Source: JBAZWV01 sp964393325
Lineage (GTDB): Bacteria > Patescibacteriota > Patescibacteriia > 2-12-FULL-60-25
Direction of reading: 5' to 3'
Length of the DNA: 44,665 bases
Assembly: GCA_964393325.1 (NCBI GenBank)
Contig: CAYMTE010000009.1
Span: 1 to 44,665, forward strand
Both the position numbers and the translations under genes were made by a program. The notes beneath the pieces are model-generated. The model ran no database searches and was not told the origin of the DNA. It was given only the letters and a program-made list of their open reading frames with translations. This document shows, piece after piece, positions 7,002 to 14,787 of the stretch (its first letter is position 1; every line of letters starts with the position of its first letter).

Positions 7002-7455
7002 ACAACCAATCCATGGGCTCATCCCAAGACTGACGAATAAGTCTCTCGTCTGAAACATCCTGTCCACGCGTAACGCCGATACGCGTCCAGCTCGTCGGGA
7101 TTTTGGATAAAAAACGGTCATACCACCCTCCCCCGCGCCCAATGCGCGTTCCACTCCAGTCAAATCGACGCCCCGGAACAAGGATGCAGCCATGAAGCGT
7201 TTTGTGTGCCGCGACGATCTCTCGCGCACAGACAAACGGATCAATGGTGTGCGCGACAGGAATGATAACGTCTTCAACCGACTGTTTCGCATACACTAGA
7301 AACGAGTCTGGGTTCGCTTCGTCGGATAATGGACGATATCGTATGATGATGTCCGCCTCGCACAACGCCGCAGGGATACGCATGATATCGATTGACATGA
7401 CAAGCGAAGAAGGATAGGTTCGCTCTGCGAAGTGTACTACGGGAGAACTCTCCAT
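6913..7455 (-). CDS. 5-formyltetrahydrofolate cyclo-ligase family protein
   Basis: About 180 residues. The signature is FDWSGTRIGRGGGWYDRFL (family FD..G.RLG.GgGyYDr.L), followed by WTRIGVTRGQDV and a C-terminal DEPMDWLFIET (family H.D..md.iiTe). Family members make 5,10-methenyl-THF from 5-formyl-THF using ATP. The start is uncertain. ATG 7455 gives the usual family length and keeps the SSLVMSIDIMRIPAALCEADIIIRY helix/strand region, while ATG 7398 gives 161 residues. With ATG 7455 its start codon overlaps the start codon of the divergent ATP-grasp gene on a CATG, and its 3' end overlaps the CofE-like gene by 89 bp. Confidence 0.8.
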   Translation of the reverse strand: MESSPVVHFAERTYPSSLVMSIDIMRIPAALCEADIIIRYRPLSDEANPDSFLVYAKQSVEDVIIPVAHTIDPFVCAREIVAAHKTLHGCILVPGRRFDWSGTRIGRGGGWYDRFLSKIPTSWTRIGVTRGQDVSDERLIRQSWDEPMDWLFIETGGVWRVHETNARLNDMPHDRGRLPA

Positions 7456-8455
7456 GAAACGAAACAACGGGACGCTGGTCACGCGCGTTCTCGAAAAAGT
7501 CGCCAAACAGCTTGGCGCAGAGATTCACATCGAGCCCACGTGGGGCTACGTTGGGCAGCTCCGTCTTCCCGATGGCCGTACGAGGTATTTTCGCAATACG
7601 AACCTTGATTTAAACGGGCTTGGCGCGTCCGAAATCGCTCGCGATAAAGCGTACGCCGAATATTTCATGAAGCATCTGGGCTATCCGGTTATTCCGGGAC
7701 GCCCATTCTTCACGCGACGATGGTCCAAGGTTCTCGGAACCAAAAACGGACCCGATGCTGCGTATCGCTACGCAACGCAGCTGGGATTCCCGGTGATCGT
7801 AAAACCCAACAGCAAAAGTCAGGGTACGGGCGTCTACAAGGCCTATAACCGGACACAATTTCTTCAAGCGATGCGACACATGGAAGCCATCGATCGTGTC
7901 TTCCTCGTGCAACGCGTCGTAGAAGGTCATGACTATCGCATCGTTGTGCTGGATGGCGAGGTTATCTCGGCATATGAACGCGTGCCTCTTCGCGTTCTCG
8001 GTGACGGACGATCGACCATTCGCCAGCTCCTTCAACGCAAGCAGCGCGACTTTATTCGCGCGGGGCGTGATACAACGATCGTCGTCGATGATCCACGCAT
8101 CACGCACGAGCTGCGACGACAACGGTTGACACGCGGATCGATTCCCGCCGACGGCGCCGTCATACAGCTTCTGCCGAATGCGAATCTCTCGTCCGGCGGC
8201 GACGCGATCGACGTCACAAGCAAGATTCATCCAACGTGGCGCACATTCGCGAAGAAGATCGCGAACGACATGAATCTGCGCTACATCGGCATCGACGTCA
8301 TGTCGCACGAAACACTCGATCGTCCTACTACGTCATTCGTGGTCATCGAAGTGAACGCGGCCCCGGGACTCGATAACTACGCGACGATAGGCAAAGATCA
8401 GGAACGCATCGTCGAGCAGCTGTACCGCAAGGTCCTCGAAGCCATGCTCAAATAA
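7454..8455 (+). CDS. ATP-grasp ligase (cyanophycin synthetase / glutathione synthetase-like domain)
   Basis: A 333-residue ATP-grasp protein. Seen: FPVIVKPNSKSQGTGVYKA (nucleotide-binding Lys and glycine-rich loop, about residue 113), VFLVQRVVEGHDYRIVVLDGEV (ATP-grasp strand with EG.dyR), the long insertion with GGDAIDVT, and FVVIEVNAAPGLDNY (Mg-binding E-x-N, about residue 298). The arrangement is closest to the cyanophycin synthetase ATP-grasp domain or RimK/MurT-type carboxylate-amine ligases. The substrate is unknown. GGGAG lies 8 nt before the ATG. A bidirectional terminator follows the stop. Confidence 0.85.
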   Translation: MKRNNGTLVTRVLEKVAKQLGAEIHIEPTWGYVGQLRLPDGRTRYFRNTNLDLNGLGASEIARDKAYAEYFMKHLGYPVIPGRPFFTRRWSKVLGTKNGPDAAYRYATQLGFPVIVKPNSKSQGTGVYKAYNRTQFLQAMRHMEAIDRVFLVQRVVEGHDYRIVVLDGEVISAYERVPLRVLGDGRSTIRQLLQRKQRDFIRAGRDTTIVVDDPRITHELRRQRLTRGSIPADGAVIQLLPNANLSSGGDAIDVTSKIHPTWRTFAKKIANDMNLRYIGIDVMSHETLDRPTTSFVVIEVNAAPGLDNYATIGKDQERIVEQLYRKVLEAMLK

Positions 8456-8460
8456 AAACA

Positions 8461-8488
8461 GGCCGCGAGCGTATCTCGCGGCCTTTTT
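8461..8488. terminator. Bidirectional intrinsic terminator
   Basis: A 9-bp stem, GGCCGCGAG / CTCGCGGCC (8461-8469, 8475-8483), followed by TTTTT on the plus strand and by TGTTTTTATTT on the minus strand. It separates the convergent ATP-grasp and NlpC/P60 genes. Confidence 0.9.
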
Positions 8489-9171
8489 CATTTCCAGTCC
8501 ATCCGTTCCAGGACGATCCACCGGATATCTTCCGATGTCTCAATCTCAAACGATGGAGGACATACGAGTGTGTACACGCGACGATCGATCGGTAATACGC
8601 GCCTCCCCCCAAACCATGAACGCCATGAGCGCATGTCCGCCAAGCGAATCCGACCGATCCCGCCAGGCACTTCAGGTGACGCATGAATGACCAAGGCGTC
8701 ATCCCCAACCATACCCACATGACTCACGCGCGTTTCTTCTGGTCCGATTGGGGCGCACAGGTATGGTCGCGAAAAAACCAAATCGCCCGGACGAAGGTCT
8801 TCATCCGCAACCGACACGCCTACAGACACCTGCTGGATCGCGCGACGCGGTACCCACACACCACGTTGCGCATACAGCCATTTTACAAAGCTTGAACAGT
8901 CGACGATATGTGGCGCGTCAGAAAGGAGCGCCCCTCTCGCGTACCGCGATCTCCCAACAGCATCCATCGCGATACGTACGACATCGACGTCAAGAAGCTG
9001 AAAACCGACATCGCATAGTTGAGAAAGAACAACGGATTCAGGCAAAGAAAGCTGCCATGCTGCGATATCGACGGCGCAGCGCCGGTTATGCGCACGAAAG
9101 ATCATCGCAACCTCCATCCCAACAGGGGACCTCATCGTAACAAACGATGTCGTTCCGTCAATGATAGGCAT
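8488..9171 (-). CDS. NlpC/P60-family cysteine peptidase
   Basis: A 227-residue protein with the NlpC/P60 catalytic triad visible: Cys92 in DCSSFVKWLYAQRGVWVPR, His151 in RVSHVGMVGDDALVIHAS, and His163 in the same stretch. The linking LRPGDLVFSRP is the usual L.pGDlvff segment. Family members cut peptidoglycan stem peptides. No signal peptide or membrane helix is evident, so it is either cytoplasmic, exported by another route, or not a wall hydrolase. The start is uncertain: ATG 9171 or an in-frame GTG at 9183, the latter only 5 nt after a CATAAT -10-like box that overlaps the -10 of the divergent gene. Confidence 0.85.
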   Translation of the reverse strand: MPIIDGTTSFVTMRSPVGMEVAMIFRAHNRRCAVDIAAWQLSLPESVVLSQLCDVGFQLLDVDVVRIAMDAVGRSRYARGALLSDAPHIVDCSSFVKWLYAQRGVWVPRRAIQQVSVGVSVADEDLRPGDLVFSRPYLCAPIGPEETRVSHVGMVGDDALVIHASPEVPGGIGRIRLADMRSWRSWFGGRRVLPIDRRVYTLVCPPSFEIETSEDIRWIVLERMDWK

Positions 9172-9202
9172 TCCCCATCTCACGCGGTATTATGCCCGAC
9201 AT

Positions 9203-10594
9203 ATGAAACGTCTTCTTTCCCTCGTCATCGCTGCAAGCACCGCGCTTGCCAGCTTCTCCCCCCTTGCCGCATCCGCCGCCGCGCCAAACGGATCTCTCAT
9301 TAAAGGAATGACCAGCTCCAGCGTATACTATCTTGCCGACGGCAAGCGATACGCGTTTCCAAACGAACGTATTTTCTTTACGTGGTATGGTGATTTTTCC
9401 AGTGTACTAACCGTTCCGGATTCCGAGCTCGCAAGTTATCAACTCGCCGGAAACGTGACGTACCGACCCGGCATGCGACTCGTAAAAATTCAGACAGATC
9501 CAAAAGTGTACGCTGTCTCACGATACGGCGTTCTTCGGTGGGTGAGCTCTGAATATCTCGCGTCGCTTTTATACGGCCAAACATGGAACAAGAATGTTGA
9601 CGATGTCCCGGATACGTTTTTTACAAACTACGTTATTGGATCCGCAATCGATGGGACGGCTGGATATTCCCTCCCCGAAGAGCTTACCGTGACGTCCATC
9701 GCGCAGAACATCCGTCCGATTGGCTTCGCCGTTCCGTCCCCTGTCGCTCCTGTCCCAACGCCGAGCAATCTCACCGTAGCCGTTACCGTCAGTGCATCAG
9801 AAGCGACATTAAACCAAACCGTGCTCGTATTCGCGAACGCTGTTGGCGCCGGAACGGTTTCCAAGCTTGAAATCTTCAGCACAAAAGCCTCCGCACCGCT
9901 CGCGACGTGTGCAAACAGCACTACCTGTAGCTTCTCCTACACTGTGACGCAGGCTCCGCAACAAACGCAATTCTTCGCTGTCGCAACAAACGCGACCGGA
10001 AACAAAACAACGACCCCGCTCGACCTGCGTGCAACACTGAACGTCCCCGCGACAACAAGTGATATTCAGGTGGATGCAACTCCGCTCATGCTTGCGGCCG
10101 GTTCTCGCGCCAGCTTCACGTCAGACGCACACACGCATAAAGACCTCACGAGCCACAAAATCTACATCCATATCCCGGGAGAACCTAACGGCGTTCTCTG
10201 GAAGGATTGTGGCGCCGAAACATTCTGCTCCGGATCCACGCCGTTCTATCGCACAACGCAGCTCTATTCAAAAATCGTCGTCGGTGGACAGACGCTCGTC
10301 TCCGCATCCGTCACGATCACGGTCAGTGGAGGCAACGCACCTAAACCAACGCTCACGCTCTTGTCGAAACCAACGCAAACGCAAGCCGTACTTCGTTTGG
10401 ACGCACCGAGCGGCGAAACGATCGGCTGGTCCAGCATCGTCGAAGGCTCCTCTCCTGACACGCCGGCTCTCGCGCTCTGCGAATATGCGAGTTGTGAGAT
10501 CACCGTACAATTCTCCAAAGCCACAAGCTATACCGGGTTTACAGACGTGGGAGGAAAACTCGAAGCATCAAACACCGTGTACGTATCTCCATAA
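9203..10594 (+). CDS. Secreted protein with CPR-type SLIKG domain and Ig-like repeats
   Basis: A 463-residue protein with a Sec signal peptide (MKRLLSLVIAASTALASFS...AASAAA, cleavage near residue 28). Residues ~30-165 form the domain often met in Patescibacteria surface proteins: GSLIKGMTSSSVYYLADGKR, then YAFPNERIFFTWYGDFS and YRPGMRLVKIQTDPKVYAV. The remainder (~190-463) is Thr/Ser/Ala-rich beta structure with three or so Ig-like segments. It is likely an S-layer-associated or surface-adhesive protein. The -10 TATTAT (9188-9193) ends 9 nt before the ATG. The gene ends in a strong terminator, so it is monocistronic. Confidence 0.85.
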   Translation: MKRLLSLVIAASTALASFSPLAASAAAPNGSLIKGMTSSSVYYLADGKRYAFPNERIFFTWYGDFSSVLTVPDSELASYQLAGNVTYRPGMRLVKIQTDPKVYAVSRYGVLRWVSSEYLASLLYGQTWNKNVDDVPDTFFTNYVIGSAIDGTAGYSLPEELTVTSIAQNIRPIGFAVPSPVAPVPTPSNLTVAVTVSASEATLNQTVLVFANAVGAGTVSKLEIFSTKASAPLATCANSTTCSFSYTVTQAPQQTQFFAVATNATGNKTTTPLDLRATLNVPATTSDIQVDATPLMLAAGSRASFTSDAHTHKDLTSHKIYIHIPGEPNGVLWKDCGAETFCSGSTPFYRTTQLYSKIVVGGQTLVSASVTITVSGGNAPKPTLTLLSKPTQTQAVLRLDAPSGETIGWSSIVEGSSPDTPALALCEYASCEITVQFSKATSYTGFTDVGGKLEASNTVYVSP

Positions 10595-10615
10595 CCGTAC
10601 GTTCGTCGGTCAACA

Positions 10616-10644
10616 AACAGCGAGCGCTCTGCTCGCTGTTTTGT
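10616..10644 (+). terminator. Intrinsic terminator
   Basis: A 10-bp stem, AACAGCGAGC / GCTCGCTGTT (10616-10640), with a 5-nt loop, then TTGT. It ends the secreted protein gene. Confidence 0.85.
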
Positions 10645-10672
10645 ATAAAAAACCGAGCACAAGATGCTCGGT
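10645..10672 (-). terminator. Intrinsic terminator for the minus-strand run
   Basis: Stem ACCGAGCA / TGCTCGGT (10652-10672); on the minus strand it is followed by TTTTTTAT. It terminates the gene at 10690-11715. Confidence 0.85.
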
Positions 10673-10689
10673 ACACGTCGGTCAACAAT

Positions 10690-11715
10690 CTACCGGCGCT
10701 TCCGCTGAATAAGCTCCGCGAGATACACCATCGCAGAGCAACGGATATCCGTTTGACGTCGTTGCCGTGGATCTTCGGTTGCGCGCGCCGGCAAATCGAG
10801 CAACAACGCACCGACGATACGGTTCAAGAGCATGATGCACACGTCATTCGCTGTGACGTGCTTGGAAAGCTTCTCCTTCACCTCATGCAACCATACCCAT
10901 GCAATGCGCTGGACGCTCGCATTGATCGCGCTGTTATCCGGCAACGCAAGCCACTGATGCCATATCGGGAAGGCGATATCGTAGCCCGGTTGGTTCCAAC
11001 GCCAGAACCGATTCACATACACGACATAGCCGGTCTCGGTCCGTCGGACATCCGCGCCCGTGAGATGCGCATGCGAAAACACGGTTGATCGATTCTTCAG
11101 CTCAAACCACATTTGTTGCTCAAGCTGATCAACAAGCGTGCAATATTTCTCAAAGAACTCTGGGTACTGTTTCGCGGAAAGACGCTTCCACGTCGCAATC
11201 TGCCGACGATTCAGCGCTGCTGCGTCGGCCTCGTCCTCCGACGCTTTCCAAAACGGCTCCCTGACCGCATGACGAAGCGCACAATAGAACCGAATAAAGA
11301 GCGCCGCCGTCACATCAGGAGGCGCCGTGGGGTTGAAGAGCGGAGAACTGTCGACATACTCGTCGATGGTGTAGCCATATCCCTCCGTCTCCTCATACGG
11401 CTTGTGCACGTATGTCACGGGCGGTCGGATCGCCGGACCTTTTGCATACTCCCGGAATCGCTCACGCATCCACTCGCCGTCGATCTCCGGCTTCATCGTG
11501 AACAACTTGAGCGACGCGGGACGATCGTTCCAGCTCCCGCGTACGCGCACCTGCCATTGCTTACTCGCGTCGAAAATTTTTCGGCGCGTCAGCACCGCGT
11601 CGGTTGTATCGATCTCGAATTTCGTCTTGTCGCAGACGCGACGAAGCAGATCCTGCTCCTCGTCCGGCGTCATACCTGTGAACGTACCGTACTTCTCGAT
11701 CAATTCATTTTTCAT
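10690..11715 (-). CDS. Phosphotransferase (APH)-like protein, possibly catalytically altered
   Basis: A 341-residue soluble protein. The segment FSHAHLTGADVRRTETGYVVYVNRFWRWNQPGYDIAFPIWH resembles the catalytic half of the aminoglycoside phosphotransferase/protein-kinase-like fold (HgDLh..N...... viD.....gdp..Dla). However, Ala replaces the usual Gly/catalytic-loop residues, and VN stands where the metal-binding iD is expected. It may therefore be a pseudokinase-like protein or a distant family; this is inference. The start is supported by GGAGG 4 nt before the ATG. Its promoter (TTGACG, 17 bp, TAGGGT) is built into the terminator of the upstream gene. Confidence 0.6.
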   Translation of the reverse strand: MKNELIEKYGTFTGMTPDEEQDLLRRVCDKTKFEIDTTDAVLTRRKIFDASKQWQVRVRGSWNDRPASLKLFTMKPEIDGEWMRERFREYAKGPAIRPPVTYVHKPYEETEGYGYTIDEYVDSSPLFNPTAPPDVTAALFIRFYCALRHAVREPFWKASEDEADAAALNRRQIATWKRLSAKQYPEFFEKYCTLVDQLEQQMWFELKNRSTVFSHAHLTGADVRRTETGYVVYVNRFWRWNQPGYDIAFPIWHQWLALPDNSAINASVQRIAWVWLHEVKEKLSKHVTANDVCIMLLNRIVGALLLDLPARATEDPRQRRQTDIRCSAMVYLAELIQRKRR

Positions 11716-11730
11716 GCGTCCTCCAATCCG

Positions 11731-11767
11731 ACCCTACACAAAAACAGCGACCGCGTCAATCGGTCGC
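11731..11767 (-). promoter_or_regulatory. Fused terminator and promoter between efp and the APH-like gene
   Basis: On the minus strand GCGACCG (11767-11761), loop ATTGACG, CGGTCGC (11753-11747), TG, TTTTTG: an intrinsic terminator for efp. The loop contains TTGACG (11759-11754), which with a 17-bp spacer and TAGGGT (11736-11731) is the promoter of the next gene. The T-tract forms part of the spacer. Confidence 0.7.
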
Positions 11768-11789
11768 CGCCCCTGTTCACGCATCGCGA

Positions 11790-12350
11790 TTACGCTCGTT
11801 CCACGTATTCGCCGGTATCCGTGTTCACAATGATCTCTTCTCCTTCCTTCAAGAAGATCGGAACATGAACAATGAATCCCGCGTCCACCTTTGCTTCTTT
11901 CGTGACGTTCCCGCTTGCCGTATCTCCCTTCACAGCCGGCATGGTTTCGACGATCTTAAACGTCATTTTGCGCGGAAGCTGAATCGCGATCGGCTGTCCT
12001 TCGTACATCGTAAGCGTCACCTCAAGCCCCTCGCGGAGATACTGCCCCTGTTCACCAACGGTATCGTCCGACATCGTGACCTGTTCATACGTTCCAGAGT
12101 CCATGAACGTGTATCCGGTCGCGTCATGGTAGAGGTACTGCATGTTTCGGAACTCAACATCAACGATGGTGATCGTTTCCGAAACCTTGTACGTCTGCTC
12201 GAGCGTGCGACCGTCTTTCAAATTCTTGATGCGCGTGCGAACAAATGCCGCACCTTTTCCCGGGTTGATGTGCTGAAACTCGGTAACGACCCATGGATCG
12301 TTATTGTGCAGCACGACAACGCCTTTTTTAATCTCTGATGGGGAAGCCAT
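11790..12350 (-). CDS. efp: Elongation factor P
   Basis: 186 residues, the normal EF-P length. It relieves ribosome stalling at polyproline by binding between the P and E sites. Seen: domain I with the loop NPGKGAAF, whose Lys32 corresponds to the modified lysine (E. coli K34, PGKGQAF), then domain II (RKMTFKIVETMPAVKGDTA...) and domain III ending GFIVHVPIFLKEGEEIIVNTDTGEYVERA. Its likely modification enzyme, an EpmA-like ligase, is encoded about 1.1 kb upstream. The start at 12350 follows TTGACG, 17 bp, CAAACT and 9 nt. A longer upstream frame has no homology and is rejected. Confidence 0.96.
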   Translation of the reverse strand: MASPSEIKKGVVVLHNNDPWVVTEFQHINPGKGAAFVRTRIKNLKDGRTLEQTYKVSETITIVDVEFRNMQYLYHDATGYTFMDSGTYEQVTMSDDTVGEQGQYLREGLEVTLTMYEGQPIAIQLPRKMTFKIVETMPAVKGDTASGNVTKEAKVDAGFIVHVPIFLKEGEEIIVNTDTGEYVERA

Positions 12351-12359
12351 AGTGACCGG

Positions 12360-12388
12360 AGTTTGCCCGAACTCGAGCAATTCGTCAA
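12360..12388 (-). promoter_or_regulatory. efp promoter
   Basis: TTGACG (12388-12383), 17-bp spacer, CAAACT (12365-12360), then 9 nt to the ATG: a near-leaderless arrangement. Confidence 0.6.
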
Positions 12389-12394
12389 CCTGTC

Positions 12395-12421
12395 TAAAAT
12401 AAAAAACCGAGCATTGCTCGG
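12395..12421 (-). terminator. Intrinsic terminator
   Basis: Stem CCGAGC / GCTCGG (12407-12421) with a 3-nt loop, followed on the minus strand by TTTTTTATTTT. It ends the 12422-13362 pair just before the efp promoter. Confidence 0.8.
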
Positions 12422-13036
12422 CTAGTTTTCTGGCAGAAAGATTTCGTACATCCCCGCCGAAGGCGTCCCCCACTTTGAACGAGTGAGCATGTCTGACGAC
12501 AACGGAAGAACAACGACATCCTGTTTCACGCCACGATACCGGACGACGATCTCCTCGGAAGGGGCATTGATGATCGGGCACTCTGCCGTCCAGCGGGGAG
12601 AAAGTGCTTCGCACATCTTCCCAGCCTGACGGTACCAGATACGAACCTGGATATACCCGGCATCGACTTCGAGCGTCGTGAGATACGCGCCGCCCTGTTT
12701 GTGGAGCTCACCCGACACGACCCATCGGGACGTCCGCGTCGTATCGAATGACTGAAGGTCGAAGTAGGCCGACTTAATCGGAACAGGCGGCACCCACTCT
12801 ACCTTCAAGAATTTTCGTTCGATGGGCGGAAGCGGCGCAGGCGACATTTTTGCAACCGGGCCGCCCCCATCCTCCTGTTCTCCAACAGGAGGAGATCTCT
12901 CAACGGCCGACCGTGTCGGCGAAAAGATCGGCTCCTGCGCATCGCGCATCGCCTCCCGAACATTCAATACGAGAACGATACTCAGCCCGAGGAGAAGGCC
13001 GAGGCACACCTCAAGAGCTCTTCGCGTGATTCGCAT
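12422..13036 (-). CDS. Hypothetical membrane-anchored protein, 204 residues
   Basis: One N-terminal transmembrane helix (LEVCLGLLLGLSIVLVLNV, residues ~9-27), then a Pro/Glu-rich linker and an extracytoplasmic domain with beta-strand character (KFLKVEWVPPVPIKSAYFDL..., VVRYRGVKQDVVVLPL). Two cysteines (CEALSPRWTAEC) may form a disulfide. No family is recognised. The ATG at 13036 is chosen because a run of six G lies 6 nt upstream; an in-frame ATG at 13042 is almost inside that site. It follows the gene at 13057 by 20 nt and is likely co-transcribed with it. Confidence 0.7.
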   Translation of the reverse strand: MRITRRALEVCLGLLLGLSIVLVLNVREAMRDAQEPIFSPTRSAVERSPPVGEQEDGGGPVAKMSPAPLPPIERKFLKVEWVPPVPIKSAYFDLQSFDTTRTSRWVVSGELHKQGGAYLTTLEVDAGYIQVRIWYRQAGKMCEALSPRWTAECPIINAPSEEIVVRYRGVKQDVVVLPLSSDMLTRSKWGTPSAGMYEIFLPEN

Positions 13037-13056
13037 CGGCATCCCCCCTTCTGTGT

Positions 13057-13362
13057 TTAGGAGACGAAGATGAACCGGCATGCCGCAGACCAATACGGCT
13101 TTCCGGATACAAACTGAAAGACGTGACCGTCCGGCATCCAGGCAACGAATCGTTCCCCGTCGCGAACGATGATAGGATCATGCGATGTAGGATGGGAAAG
13201 TCGGAGGTACGCCTCGCAGTCAGCCCGACTGCCAAGACGCGCCTCTGCGACCGGTGGAGCAAGCTCCTCCGTTGTCGCCTCTCTCCCGTAGTGGACAAGC
13301 CACAACAGACGCGTGGAATCCTGCTCCTGTAACGGACCGTCGAGGATGGTTGGTTGTAACAT
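13057..13362 (-). CDS. Hypothetical protein, 101 residues
   Basis: A small soluble protein (MLQPTILDGPLQEQDSTRLL...). It has no recognised family. The segment DPIIVRDGERFVAWMPDGHVFQFVSGKPYW is compatible with a small beta-sheet domain. The start at 13362 is backed by a promoter, TTGACG (13402-13397), 17 bp, CAAGCT (13379-13374), ending 11 nt before the ATG. It is followed 20 nt downstream by the membrane-anchored gene, so the two may form a pair. Confidence 0.65.
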   Translation of the reverse strand: MLQPTILDGPLQEQDSTRLLWLVHYGREATTEELAPPVAEARLGSRADCEAYLRLSHPTSHDPIIVRDGERFVAWMPDGHVFQFVSGKPYWSAACRFIFVS

Positions 13363-13373
13363 GTGCCACAAAA

Positions 13374-13402
13374 AGCTTGCCGCGTCCTGCACGTGACGTC
13401 AA
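13374..13402 (-). promoter_or_regulatory. Promoter of the 13362-12422 gene pair
   Basis: TTGACG, 17-bp spacer, CAAGCT, placed just past the stop codon of the EpmA-like gene. Confidence 0.55.
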
Positions 13403-13409
13403 CACCGGC

Positions 13410-14393
13410 CTACGAACGAGAAAACCGTTCGCGTGCAGAAAACGGGATCACGTCGTTGATCGACGAGGCGTTCGTAAGCAGCATGACAAATCGGTCGATT
13501 CCGAATGCGATACCCGCCGCGTTCCCCATCGCCGGGAGATCTCCTAAAAAGGACTCATCGATCCCCCAAGTTGGCTTGCCGAGCGACAGGCGAAGCGCTC
13601 GCTCTTCTTCAAATCTGGATCGCTGCTCAACTGGATCGCATAGTTCCGCGAATCCGTTCGCGAGTTCCAATCCACCAACATACAACTCCACGCGATCGGC
13701 GTATCGTGGATCATCTGCGGATCGACGCGCGAGCGCAGCCATCGATGCAGGATACCGATACAAGAGCGTGGGCTGCTCCACGCCGAGTTTCGGCTCAACG
13801 TACGTCAAAAAGATCTTGAAAAAAATATCGTCCCACGTATCTTCATCCGTCACGGTTTGTCCAAGCGACGCTGCGAGCTTGGCTATTGTTTCTCGATTCT
13901 CGAGAAGAGGATCGAGGTCTACATCCAGAAATTCTTTGAACGCGTCAGCTACCGTGAGCCGTCGCCACGATCGAGCGAGCACCGCGGGCTCGACACGGAA
14001 CTCACGCGCGACACTCATCACAAGACTTTCCGTGTCATCCATGAGATCCGCGAGCTCGGCATCGCGTCGATACCATTCCAATAACAAAAACTCGGGATCA
14101 TGCGTCCCATCCCACGGTTCTCCGTTTCGAAAACAGGGACCGAGATCATAAATCCGATCCATCCCGGCTGCGAGCACGCGTTTCATCGCATATTCCGGGG
14201 ACGTGATAAGCGCAGCAGAATGTGACGTTCCGTCCGCCGCAATGACATTCGTCCAAAATGGATCGAGATATGGCTCCTGCCCCGGCAATCCCACGAGACG
14301 CGGCGTATGCATTTCGGTAAATCCGCGTTCAGCAAACCATGCTCGGATGAGCCTTACGATTTCAGCACGTGCACGAAGGTTATGGAGATTCAT
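13410..14393 (-). CDS. epmA: EpmA-like EF-P lysine ligase (class II lysyl-tRNA synthetase paralogue)
   Basis: 327 residues, the length of EpmA/PoxA (325) and about half that of LysRS, because the anticodon-binding domain is missing. Class II motifs are present: TEMHTPRLVGLPGQEP (motif 1 region), YDLGPCFRNGEPWDGTHDPEFLLLEWYR (motif 2, F/R.G....HnPEFt..E) and GNAAGIAFGIDRFVMLL (motif 3, G.alG.DRL.ml). The family attaches (R)-beta-lysine to the EF-P lysine; with efp nearby carrying PGKG, the pair is coherent. EpmB (the lysine aminomutase) is not in this window. An extended -10, TGATATCCT, ends 7 nt before the ATG. A longer in-frame start at 14606 is rejected as non-homologous. Confidence 0.9.
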   Translation of the reverse strand: MNLHNLRARAEIVRLIRAWFAERGFTEMHTPRLVGLPGQEPYLDPFWTNVIAADGTSHSAALITSPEYAMKRVLAAGMDRIYDLGPCFRNGEPWDGTHDPEFLLLEWYRRDAELADLMDDTESLVMSVAREFRVEPAVLARSWRRLTVADAFKEFLDVDLDPLLENRETIAKLAASLGQTVTDEDTWDDIFFKIFLTYVEPKLGVEQPTLLYRYPASMAALARRSADDPRYADRVELYVGGLELANGFAELCDPVEQRSRFEEERALRLSLGKPTWGIDESFLGDLPAMGNAAGIAFGIDRFVMLLTNASSINDVIPFSARERFSRS

Positions 14394-14493
14394 AGAAGAC
14401 AGGATATCAAAAACTCTACTATCGGCGAGCGTGGTGATCGCGAGCGTTTTGCGCTTCAACGATCTCCTAGATCGCGATAATAGAGTCCTTGCG

Positions 14494-14709
14494 TTACACG
14501 ACGAACGGCAACAAGGCCATGAATCGCGCGCGCTTGATCGCGTTCGCGAGCTTGCGCTGGTGCCACGCGCAGACGCCGGAGCGCTTGCGAGGAACGATCT
14601 TTCCAAAGGAGGAAAGATATCGCTTCAGCATGTTCGTATCCTTGTAGTTAATCGCGCGAACGTTTGCCTGGCAGAACGCACACGAGCGTTCGGTATTTTT
14701 GATTGGCAT
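14494..14709 (-). CDS. rpsR: 30S ribosomal protein S18
   Basis: 71 residues. S18 landmarks: CAFCQANVRAINYKDTNMLKRYLSSFGKIVPRKRSGVCAWHQRKLANAIKRARFMALLPF. Cysteines at the N terminus (C..C) and in SGVCAWHQ are consistent with a zinc-binding (C+) S18. S18 binds with S6 to the 16S central domain. It is the last gene of the rpsF-ssb-rpsR operon. A small hairpin, GTGAAGGC..GCCTTCAC (14722-14739), lies just upstream of the ATG and no Shine-Dalgarno is evident. Confidence 0.97.
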   Translation of the reverse strand: MPIKNTERSCAFCQANVRAINYKDTNMLKRYLSSFGKIVPRKRSGVCAWHQRKLANAIKRARFMALLPFVV

Positions 14710-14787
14710 AGAGTATTTCTAGGTGAAGGCGTGCCTTCACGGGGATCGATACAACCGGAATGAATAAATCCAACGTCTCACTGGATC

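Noticed and set aside
13363..14151. Long plus-strand frame opposite epmA
   Set aside because: Ser/Arg-rich shadow of the conserved epmA frame.
14394..14606. N-terminal extension of the EpmA-like protein
   Set aside because: It is Ser/Arg-rich with no match to the family; the promoter lies inside it.
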